The notes below the pieces were generated by a model, which saw nothing but the letters and a program-made list of their open reading frames with translations, did not search any database and had not been told where the DNA came from. A program made the position numbers and the translations under genes. This document shows positions 57,400-64,000 of a stretch of 64,000 bases of DNA, in pieces. The first letter of the stretch is position 1. Each line of letters starts with the position of its first letter. Location of the stretch: the NCBI RefSeq assembly GCF_030954495.1, contig NZ_JAVHUW010000051.1, positions 62,001 through 126,000 of the forward strand, given 5' to 3'. This DNA comes from Candidatus Desulfosporosinus nitrosoreducens. GTDB taxonomy: Bacteria > Bacillota > Desulfitobacteriia > Desulfitobacteriales > Desulfitobacteriaceae.

Positions 57400-58266
57400 T
57401 TATCTGCTTTTCAGCAAATCCTGCCTTACTCTTCTGCCTATTCCATCGAGCTCGGCAGCCTTTGCATAAGCCCAGGCATATCCGCTCCCTTCCAGATATC
57501 CTTTTTGCTGCAACTGTTCCAGTAAGCGCAAACCTTCCTGACCGTTTATTTGCTTGCTTTCGACCAAGTCTTCCAGTTGGTAAAAGTCACAGTTGACTTG
57601 GTCTGGCATGACTCTATAATTTCCGCGGCCGTTTCCAAGTATTGAAGACAGCCCTACTTCAGCCAATCGTTTGCGCAGTAAATAAGTAGTGGCATGAAAG
57701 TTTGTTTGGGCCCGTTCGGAATCATAGTCCGGCCATACGGCAGCACTTATTTTTTCCCAGTTTACCGGCACGCCTTTTTTGTGTACCAAAAAAGCTAATA
57801 TTTCCTTAGCCTTGGAGTTTTTCCAGACCAAGGCTTCCCCTCTCAGGAAAACTTCGAAGTCACCGAAGCATTGAATAAAAGGCTTTTCCGGCCGGCTAAC
57901 CGCACTTTTGGTTTTCAATAAGCGCTTGACAGTTTTCCTCAGTCTTTCTTCTGTTAAAGGCTTCATAATATAATCCATCGCCTGGAGTTCAAAAGCCTCG
58001 ACCGCATATTGATTAAAGGCTGTCACGAAAATTATATCTATCGTTTCATTCAGATCCAATATCTGCTCAGAAAGCTGAAGACCATTAAGGCCCGGCATTT
58101 CAATATCTACGAAAACGGCATCCAAAGGATGCTGTTTTAAATAAGCTAATAACTGTTCTCCAGTTCTAAACAGGCCGCACAACTTAAGTTCCGTAACATC
58201 CAACAACATTCTTTCGAATCTTTCCAAAACATGGCTTTCATCATCCACTGCCGCAATCCGTATCAC
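57400..58266 (-). CDS. Response regulator with SARP/BTAD-type output
   Basis: A 288-residue response regulator. REC domain at residues 1-120 has acidic pocket AVDDE, phospho-aspartate in FVDIEMPG and T/K switch residues (FVTAF, MKPLTEE). A winged helix of the OmpR/SARP class follows (KEILAFLVHKKGVPVNWEKI, TYLLRKRL), then a BTAD-like helical tail. The GTG at 58266 is 2 bp after the stop of the kinase gene, so the two are coupled. LytS-type kinases usually pair with LytTR regulators; here the output is different. Confidence 0.88.
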   Translation of the reverse strand: MIRIAAVDDESHVLERFERMLLDVTELKLCGLFRTGEQLLAYLKQHPLDAVFVDIEMPGLNGLQLSEQILDLNETIDIIFVTAFNQYAVEAFELQAMDYIMKPLTEERLRKTVKRLLKTKSAVSRPEKPFIQCFGDFEVFLRGEALVWKNSKAKEILAFLVHKKGVPVNWEKISAAVWPDYDSERAQTNFHATTYLLRKRLAEVGLSSILGNGRGNYRVMPDQVNCDFYQLEDLVESKQINGQEGLRLLEQLQQKGYLEGSGYAWAYAKAAELDGIGRRVRQDLLKSR

Positions 58267-58268
58267 GC

Positions 58269-60239
58269 TTATTCCCTCTCTTCCGGTATCACTATTTGCA
58301 CACAAGTACCGCACCCCACTTCGCTGCTGATAGTAAGCCCTCTGCCATACAGTCTGAGAAGCCGGTAGTGGATATTAAGGAGACCAACGCCCTGTCCTTT
58401 TTTTTCTCCACTTAAAAGCAGTGCAAGCTTTGCGCTGTCAATGCCCATACCGTCATCTTCAACTTCTATGCAGATACCTGCGCTATCCTGTTTCATTCTT
58501 ATAGAAACTGTTCCTTCTCCCGGTTTTTTAGAAATACCGTGCCGCACTGCATTTTCCACTAAAGGCTGGAGGATGAACCCAGGAATTTGGCAATCTAAAG
58601 CTATGGCAATCTCCTTCGCCAGATGTATTTTGGGTCCAAAGCGCGCTTGTTCAATGTTAAAATAGGTGTCGACAAATTCCAGTTCTTTTTCTATCGTCAC
58701 CATTTTGTCCAGATTGTTAAATTCAAGACTTCCCCTTAAATAGATTGCTAAGTCTAAAATGAGCTTAGCAGCTTTTTTTCCATCCTTTTCGCAGACATTA
58801 GCAATGGCGTTAAAAGCATTGTAAAGGAAATGCGGTTTAATCTGCGCTTGTAAAAACGACCATTCTGTGGCCATTATTTTGTCTTTCAGTTTGTCCGCTT
58901 CAACCAGCTTTTCATTGTACACAACAAGTTTTTTATAGATATTGGCCTGTTGTCTGGCCTGGATAAAGGACATAGCGACAATAACGGCAAAATTGCCAAA
59001 CAAAAACATATAGGATAAAGTTATACTTCCAACCCCTATGTAGTATAAGATATCTGCGCTAATCGATAAAGCAAAGACGCAAATAGCCATAAACATTACT
59101 ATTGCGTGTTCCTTTCGACTGAATATCGCCTTGATGAGAATACACAGTAAATAAATTAATTGCAGAAAAACCAGAATGTACATGTATTTGGTAAATGTCG
59201 AGATAAAAGAAGGCGGTGTCACCAGCAGCGCATCAAAAAACAGCGTCGGCAGCAACGCTAAAGCAGATATGGTTTTTGGGTATTCACGAGGAAACATACT
59301 AAGCACAAACAAGATCATGATGGGGATCAGATTATTCCCTGTGAGATAATTAATAAATAACCTGGCATCGAAAGAAACATCCGGAAAAAAAATTACCAGA
59401 GGTGCTTCACCCCATATCAGGGAACGCAGGACTGTGATAAGACAAAACAGGCTGAAAAGTAAAGCGCTTTTATTTTTTGTCTGCAAAAGAAAGAGCAGGA
59501 AATAATAAACGGCAAAAATAAAAATGCTCCCAATAAAAAGTACCTGTAGTACAAACAGCATCATTCTTTGCCGTTCCAGTACCTGCTTTGAGCCAATTAC
59601 CGGACTTTGACGAAGTCCTCCGGCACCATTATATTTCCAATTAGCCACTTGAAAAACCAGTTCAAGATCCTGCGTATCCTTGGGTAAATCTAAAATAAGG
59701 GATTTTTCATCATCTCGGAAGTCGGAAACGCTCTCAGATACCTTGCCAACTTCCGCAATAAGCCGGCCGTTGGCATAGAGAGTATAAGCATCCGACACGT
59801 GTTGAAGATGGATAGCAGGATCTTTTAAGGTTGAGGGTAAATGCAAAGCCAAGCGATAGGTGGCAACCCCATGAGGGGGATACGTTTTGCCTGCTTCCCG
59901 GTCTTGCCAGACACCCGGCACTTTCATATAGGCATCCGCTTGCGGCGGGTTTCCCGACTTAAAATCCTGAGGAGTTAATAAGCGGCCCCAATAAAACTCC
60001 CAATGACCGTCCAAGGTCACCAATTTGTTGGACGCAAAATCCACCCCCGACAAATAGGCCCTGCCATTGTCAACCAGCTCTGAGCCCGGTGAATACATCA
60101 GGTCAATGGCCAAAAGCATGAAAGCGGTACAAATTATGACAAAAGTAATTCGCCACTTTGATCCGGCGTTGTCCAGGATTTTCCTGGTACCTTTGTTTAA
60201 AGTTTTTCTTATTGGCTTTAAATTTGTTATAGAATTCAA
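58269..60239 (-). CDS. 7TMR-DISM sensor histidine kinase (LytS/His_kinase type)
   Basis: A 656-residue kinase. One N-terminal TM (about residues 30-50) leads to a roughly 180-residue outside domain of the 7TMR-DISM extracellular type (carbohydrate-binding-like jelly roll), then seven TM helices (about 235-430). The cytoplasmic part has the phospho-histidine motif KPHFLYNAFNAIANV and an ATPase with NAVRHGI and GVGLLNIHYRL. The start is TTG 60239, with AGGAG 13 nt upstream, so it is weak. It probably senses a sugar or cell-envelope ligand and phosphorylates the adjacent regulator. Confidence 0.9.
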   Translation of the reverse strand: MNSITNLKPIRKTLNKGTRKILDNAGSKWRITFVIICTAFMLLAIDLMYSPGSELVDNGRAYLSGVDFASNKLVTLDGHWEFYWGRLLTPQDFKSGNPPQADAYMKVPGVWQDREAGKTYPPHGVATYRLALHLPSTLKDPAIHLQHVSDAYTLYANGRLIAEVGKVSESVSDFRDDEKSLILDLPKDTQDLELVFQVANWKYNGAGGLRQSPVIGSKQVLERQRMMLFVLQVLFIGSIFIFAVYYFLLFLLQTKNKSALLFSLFCLITVLRSLIWGEAPLVIFFPDVSFDARLFINYLTGNNLIPIMILFVLSMFPREYPKTISALALLPTLFFDALLVTPPSFISTFTKYMYILVFLQLIYLLCILIKAIFSRKEHAIVMFMAICVFALSISADILYYIGVGSITLSYMFLFGNFAVIVAMSFIQARQQANIYKKLVVYNEKLVEADKLKDKIMATEWSFLQAQIKPHFLYNAFNAIANVCEKDGKKAAKLILDLAIYLRGSLEFNNLDKMVTIEKELEFVDTYFNIEQARFGPKIHLAKEIAIALDCQIPGFILQPLVENAVRHGISKKPGEGTVSIRMKQDSAGICIEVEDDGMGIDSAKLALLLSGEKKGQGVGLLNIHYRLLRLYGRGLTISSEVGCGTCVQIVIPEERE

Positions 60240-60460
60240 GTTTAATTACCAACTCCTGAACAGAATCATCTTTAAGTTCAGCCAGGAAAAATTTGTAGGC
60301 CGGGGAAATAGGCCTCAATCCACATGAGTATAGTCTAATTTATCTGCTTGTTCTAATCAAGACGCTCTCGCAACATTGCTCGCTGCTCTTCAAGCGTTGC
60401 CGGAAGGTAGTGACAACCCCTTTTTATTGTGTTAGTTTAGGAGTAAGGGAGGGATGAATT

Positions 60461-62197
60461 TTGAACCCTTTATTCCTTAGTGATCTCATGGACAGAAATG
60501 TTAAAGTCTTTAAAGACAGACCAAAGCTCACGGACATTTCCGCCTTAAGCAATACCTATCATCTTGTCTTAATCCAGGATGATCGACCCAGCGAAGTCCT
60601 TATCCGGGATTTAAAAAAGGCGCCCTCCGCTTCACCTCCCGCCCCGCCATCCCCGGAGCAATTGCCTTGGGAACCCGCCCTATTGGCTTCCGCCGATACG
60701 AAAGCCCTTGCTTTTTACCAGCAGCACCTGGGAGATTGGCGTCCGGTCGTGGTCCTGGACAAGGAGCAAAACGTGGCGGGAATCATCTCACCGGCTCTTT
60801 TCATCTCCAAGCTCCTGCGGCATTGCGAAATTATGAACTCCTTTTTTCAAACTCTGCTTGACACGGTCAACGAGGCCGTGGCTGTCGTCAGCAAAGAAGG
60901 AACTGTAAGTCATTGGAATACCATGGCCCAGGAAATCTATTCCATTCCGCAGCAAAACATTCTCGGCCAGCCTATTGCTAATTTTTTCGAACAGGAAGCT
61001 TTGACAACACTGAAAATTTTAGATGAAGGGCATCCTGTCCGCCAATCCTACCACAGCCCTCGTCCGGGAACTCATGTCTTAATCAACGCTTCCCCGGTCA
61101 TCTATGAGGGGGATATCCTCGGTGCCATATCCTGCGAGCAGGATATCACGCAAATTGTCAAGCTTAATGAAAAATTATCCAATACCAGTTCCGAATTGCG
61201 CAACCTCCAGAAAAAAATTTCCCTTCCCGACGATCCTTTCGGCAAGATCATCGGCAAAGGGAAATCCATTCGCCATACAATATCTGTGGCCCGCAAAATA
61301 TCCTCCAGCGAGGCTACCGTCCTGATTACAGGGGAAAGCGGCGTGGGCAAGGAGTTATTTGCCCAGGCAATTCACATGGCCGGCCCCAGGGCTAACAAGC
61401 CGTTAATAGCTCTCAACTGCGGCGCTATCCCGCCGGCTCTTTTTGAAAGCGAACTTTTTGGCTACCGTGCCGGAGCTTTTACCGGCGCAGAAAGAAAGGG
61501 CAAACCAGGTAAGCTGGAGCTTGCCCATGGAGGAACCCTTTTCTTAGACGAAGTTGGAGAGCTGCCCTTAAGTCTTCAGGTCAAACTTCTGCGCGTTCTT
61601 CAGGACCGCTGCTTTTACCGGCTGGGCGGTACGGAGCCAATTACCGTCAACACCCGTATCATAGCCGCGACAAACCGTGATTTGGAAAAAATGATGCAAG
61701 CGGGAGATTTTCGCGAAGACCTGTATTATCGTCTCAATGTCATAACCCTGGAAGTTCCGCCCCTCCGCGAACGGACAGAGGATATCCCAGAACTGGTTCA
61801 AGCTTTTTTACAGGAATCCGCTCTCAAGTACCATAAATCTCTGCCCGCCCTGGACCCCGCCGTTATGGTAGCTTTTCTGAACTATCACTGGCCGGGCAAC
61901 GTCAGAGAACTCCACAATGTCACGGAACGCTTGGCAGTCCTGGCGGATGAAGGGATCATTGAAACCCAATACCTACCTCTGGCCCTGCAGCGTTCTAAAA
62001 TTGAACCTCTTCACCTCTCTAAGTCCATCACTTCCCCGCTGCTGGTCAACCCCAAGCAGTTCCACAACCCCCAGCAGCTTGATCAGATTTTTGCCGCCCT
62101 GGAGAAAACCCACGGCAATAAATCCGCGGCAGCGGAACTTCTGGGCATTTCCCGCGGAACTCTCTACAATAGACTCCGACAGTACAATTTAGATTAG
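60461..62197 (+). CDS. Sigma-54-dependent activator with PAS domain
   Basis: A 578-residue activator: an N-terminal degenerate CBS-like region (about 1-120) with a proline-rich insert, PAS (about 135-240), AAA+ with GESGVGKE and GAFTGA, and a Fis helix-turn-helix (GNKSAAAELLGISRGTLYNRL). Starts at TTG 60461 after GGGAGGG; an ATG 7 nt earlier is out of frame and stops after eight codons. The P5C dehydrogenase converging from the right could be its target, but that gene's promoter lies outside the window. Confidence 0.92.
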   Translation: MNPLFLSDLMDRNVKVFKDRPKLTDISALSNTYHLVLIQDDRPSEVLIRDLKKAPSASPPAPPSPEQLPWEPALLASADTKALAFYQQHLGDWRPVVVLDKEQNVAGIISPALFISKLLRHCEIMNSFFQTLLDTVNEAVAVVSKEGTVSHWNTMAQEIYSIPQQNILGQPIANFFEQEALTTLKILDEGHPVRQSYHSPRPGTHVLINASPVIYEGDILGAISCEQDITQIVKLNEKLSNTSSELRNLQKKISLPDDPFGKIIGKGKSIRHTISVARKISSSEATVLITGESGVGKELFAQAIHMAGPRANKPLIALNCGAIPPALFESELFGYRAGAFTGAERKGKPGKLELAHGGTLFLDEVGELPLSLQVKLLRVLQDRCFYRLGGTEPITVNTRIIAATNRDLEKMMQAGDFREDLYYRLNVITLEVPPLRERTEDIPELVQAFLQESALKYHKSLPALDPAVMVAFLNYHWPGNVRELHNVTERLAVLADEGIIETQYLPLALQRSKIEPLHLSKSITSPLLVNPKQFHNPQQLDQIFAALEKTHGNKSAAAELLGISRGTLYNRLRQYNLD

Positions 62198-62430
62198 GCG
62201 AAGATAGCGCCACTGACCAGACCAATTATTGAGCACATAATCCAAAAAACGCAGACAAATTCCCTATATGAGGAGCCCCAATCCTTTTTAATGAGAACTC
62301 AAGAAGGATGAAAAGCCTTAAGGATAACGCCACCGGCTGGGCGCAACCAATAATAGCACAATAAATTTATACTATTTTTTCAATAAAATATTTGCCGGCC
62401 TTGGAAACACTACCTTGGCAATTATACCAA

Positions 62431-62482
62431 TATTGATTCAAAGCATCACTATTGATAGTTTTTGACCAAAAGAAAAACACCC
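62431..62482. repeat. Direct repeat, left copy
   Basis: TATTGATTCAAAGCATCACT and the following bases to ACACC match the right copy at 62775-62823 at about 88 per cent. Each copy leads into a short hairpin (AACACCC...GAGTGTTT here). The two flank the toxin-antitoxin locus. The sequence between the sigma-54 activator and this repeat (62198-62430) shows no gene. Confidence 0.75.
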
Positions 62483-62499
62483 TATTTAGAGTGTTTGTA

Positions 62500-62508
62500 T
62501 GCTATAAT
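62500..62508 (+). promoter_or_regulatory. Toxin gene promoter
   Basis: TGCTATAAT is a consensus extended -10 box 62 bp before the toxin start codon. Confidence 0.6.
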
Positions 62509-62570
62509 AAATTTTGTAACAAGATAAGGCTTGCAGGGCGGCCGGCATTCCTCCGAAGGGAGGTGATGTC

Positions 62571-62654
62571 ATGGAAGTATACCAAACTTTGACGCTGATG
62601 ATTTCATTTGCGACACTGGTTGTGCTGATACTTTCTTTCCATAAACGGAAATAG
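62571..62654 (+). CDS. Type I toxin, TxpA/BsrG-like holin-like peptide (27 aa)
   Basis: A 27-residue hydrophobic peptide, MEVYQTLTLMISFATLVV followed by LILSFHKRK. The YxxLxxMIxF pattern and single helix with a basic tail match the family of putative holin-like toxins that depolarise membranes when overproduced. GGGAGGTGA is 5 nt before the ATG. Type I toxins of this kind are silenced by an antisense RNA overlapping the 3' end of the mRNA. Confidence 0.8.
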   Translation: MEVYQTLTLMISFATLVVLILSFHKRK

Positions 62655-62770
62655 ACCGCCTCTGCACAAAGGTTCGGTCTATTCCGTCCCTTATTAAAGC
62701 CAACCGCTCTTCAAGCGGCTGTTACATTGGAGTCATGTTAGCAGCATGGCTCCTTTTGCTTATATTATAT
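62650..62770 (-). ncRNA. Putative antitoxin RNA
   Basis: On the minus strand TGATATAAT (62772-62764) is an extended -10 box directed toward the 3' end of the toxin gene. The RNA would end at hairpin AATAGACCG (62650-62658) paired with 62675-62683, giving about 100 nt that overlap the toxin transcript's 3' part. No antisense gene is proved; boundaries are approximate. Confidence 0.55.
62729..62757 (+). terminator. Terminator of the toxin mRNA
   Basis: GGAGTCATG (62729-62737) pairs with CATGGCTCC (62745-62753) with one G-T pair, and TTTT follows. Confidence 0.65.
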
Positions 62771-62774
62771 CACA

Positions 62775-62823
62775 TATTGATTCAAAATATCACTATTGAT
62801 AGTTTTGTCCAAAAGAAAACACC
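62775..62823. repeat. Direct repeat, right copy
   Basis: Match to the left copy at 62431-62482, ending in AAAAGAAAACACC and followed by the hairpin AACACCTGCAGGTGTT. It overlaps the end of the truncated Uma2 gene, which reads into it. Confidence 0.75.
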
Positions 62824-63099
62824 TGCAGGTGTTTTTTCTTTTAGTATTAGAGATGCCGTATAGTACTGATGATTGCAAACGCTTTTTTCAAAAGGAGCGA
62901 CAAAGACTTCACAATGCTTTCCCTTAAGATAAAGTTTGAAGGCGGAAAAAAGTTCTCCCAATACCCGCTGATGATTTGGGGACGGCGCCAGGGTCAAATT
63001 GAAAGGGATACCGTCAATTATTTCCCAGCGCTCGTCTTCCGGCCACTGCCGATACTCTTTGTAGGTGTAAAATTCCTTGGGGTTACGAGCCTTCTCCAT
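62782..63099 (-). pseudogene. Uma2-family endonuclease gene, C-terminus lost
   Basis: The frame from ATG 63099 (MEKARNPKEFYTYKEYRQW, after GAGGTG) matches the N-terminal half of Uma2/DUF820 restriction-like nucleases: YTYKEYRQWPEDERWEIIDG, then SPNHQRVLGELFSAF and VFVAPFEKS. Full proteins continue about 100 residues with the catalytic D-ExK region, absent here. Around 62870 the sequence changes into the flank of the toxin locus and the frame ends at 62782. Likely truncated by insertion or deletion. Confidence 0.75.
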
Positions 63100-63205
63100 A
63101 TTACACCTCACCACTCCAGCATTTTCCCAAATCATACCATAGCCGATTTGCGGAAGCAATGCTGAAATGCGCTCTAAGTCCCAACCCGGTCCGCAGGCAG
63201 TTTGC

Positions 63206-64000
63206 TTATTTCTCCGTCATGTAAGGATAATTAACAACCGTGCGCGGAACCAAGGTCTCTTTGATGGCCCGCTGACTCATCCAGCGGTAGAGGTTAATAG
63301 CGCTGCCGGCTTTATCATTTGTTCCTGAAGCGCGGCTGCCGCCGAAAGGCTGCTGACCGACAACCGCACCGGTAGGCTTGTCGTTGATGTAGAAGTTGCC
63401 TGCCGCATGGTCCAGAGCTTTGGCTATTTTGATGATCGCCGCTCTGTCCTGGGCAAAGACAGCACCTGTCAGCCCGTAAATCGTCGCGCTGTCGCAAGCT
63501 TTTAAGGTTTCATCCAGCTTGTCGTTCGGATAGACGTAGATCGTCATAACCGGTCCGAAGATTTCTTCCACCATGGTCTTAAAGGTCGGTGTTTTCGCTA
63601 AGATCACAGTGGGTTCCACAAAATATCCTACACTGTCATCGCAGCCGCCGCCAATGATGATTTCCGCTTCGTCGGAGTTCTTGGCGTAATCGAGATAGTT
63701 TTTTATATTGATGAAGGAATTGCGGTCAATCACGGCGTTCATAAGGTTGGTAAAGTCACGGACATCCCCCACCTTGATTTTGCCGATTTCTTCTTCCAGG
63801 CGTCCTTTCAGCTCGCCCCAAAGGCTCTCGGGAATATAAGCGCGGGAGGCCGCCGAGCATTTTTGTCCCTGGTACTCGAAAGCCCCAAGGGCAATAGCAC
63901 AAGTCAGGGCTTCAATATCGGCCGATTCGTGAGCGAAAATAAAGTCTTTGCCGCCCGTTTCCCCCACAAGGCGCGGGTAAGTGACATACTTAGCGATATT
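63206..64000 (-). CDS. L-glutamate gamma-semialdehyde (P5C) dehydrogenase, C-terminal part (cut by window edge)
   Basis: The last 264 residues of an aldehyde dehydrogenase. The catalytic cysteine is in FEYQGQKCSAASRAYIP, with EEIFGPVMTIYVYP and AAGNFYINDKPTGAVVGQQPF downstream. This order closely resembles the P5C dehydrogenases of the ALDH4A1 type, which oxidise glutamate semialdehyde to glutamate in proline and arginine breakdown. The N-terminus and promoter are outside the window. The nearby sigma-54 activator is a plausible regulator. Confidence 0.92.
   Translation of the reverse strand, partial: NIAKYVTYPRLVGETGGKDFIFAHESADIEALTCAIALGAFEYQGQKCSAASRAYIPESLWGELKGRLEEEIGKIKVGDVRDFTNLMNAVIDRNSFINIKNYLDYAKNSDEAEIIIGGGCDDSVGYFVEPTVILAKTPTFKTMVEEIFGPVMTIYVYPNDKLDETLKACDSATIYGLTGAVFAQDRAAIIKIAKALDHAAGNFYINDKPTGAVVGQQPFGGSRASGTNDKAGSAINLYRWMSQRAIKETLVPRTVVNYPYMTEK

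Overview
The window looks like chromosome of an anaerobic, low-GC-to-moderate-GC Firmicute of the Desulfitobacterium/Peptococcaceae type. The grounds are the gene mix: corrinoid methyltransferases with a RACE-type reactivator, paired heterodisulfide-reductase-like iron-sulfur proteins, GatCAB, AGGAGG-type ribosome sites throughout, and two sigma-54 activators with CBS/PAS input. The genus is inference from gene content; no rRNA or tRNA gene is present to confirm it.

Region by region. 1-10560 (all minus strand) is housekeeping: an isocitrate/isopropylmalate-dehydrogenase-like gene cut by the window edge, a homocitrate-synthase family gene with a 23-bp tandem repeat array in its leader, gatC-gatA-gatB, ligA, manganese pyrophosphatase and pcrA. 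11045-19652 is one metabolic unit for corrinoid-dependent methyl transfer: GntR/HutC repressor, two corrinoid proteins, UroD-type methyltransferase, pterin-binding methyltransferase, DUF2284 protein, a 57-residue protein, an MFS transporter and the ASKHA/2Fe-2S corrinoid reactivator. Three HutC-type operator sequences sit at the repressor gene and at the methyltransferase promoter. 19653-20331 is a strongly folded non-coding stretch, and related hairpins recur near 26.1 kb and 48.1 kb.

20332-31339 holds asnS, a chemoreceptor, a membrane-anchored MutS relative, a DUF815 ATPase, an ABC-F protein and small proteins. 31380-36988 is a sigma-54 unit: a CBS-PAS-AAA activator, a thiolase gene broken by a one-base frameshift, and an acyl-CoA synthetase. 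The last two diverge from a region with two good -24/-12 promoters and palindromes. 37241-43251 shows two decayed copies of one two-gene cassette (QueG-like iron-sulfur protein then MBL hydrolase) on either side of an ABC-2 exporter and its ArsR-type regulator. 43762-47396 has a DUF134 regulator and two Hdr-like iron-sulfur proteins.

48526-52334 is a run of small accessory genes. 52407-56592 is a metal-homeostasis unit: CsoR-family repressor, M20 peptidase, P1B-ATPase and a histidine-rich membrane peptide, with a cobalamin riboswitch and a CsoR/RcnR-like palindrome upstream. 56655-60239 encodes a CsrA domain fused to a LytTR domain, apparently with an ATT start codon, followed upstream by a response regulator and a 7TM-DISM histidine kinase. 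60461-64000 has a second sigma-54 activator, a type I toxin-antitoxin locus between direct repeats, a truncated Uma2 gene, and the C-terminal part of a P5C dehydrogenase.

The best candidates for something undescribed are the CsrA-LytTR fusion, the B12-riboswitch-controlled P-type ATPase operon, and the structured dispersed repeat downstream of asnS.
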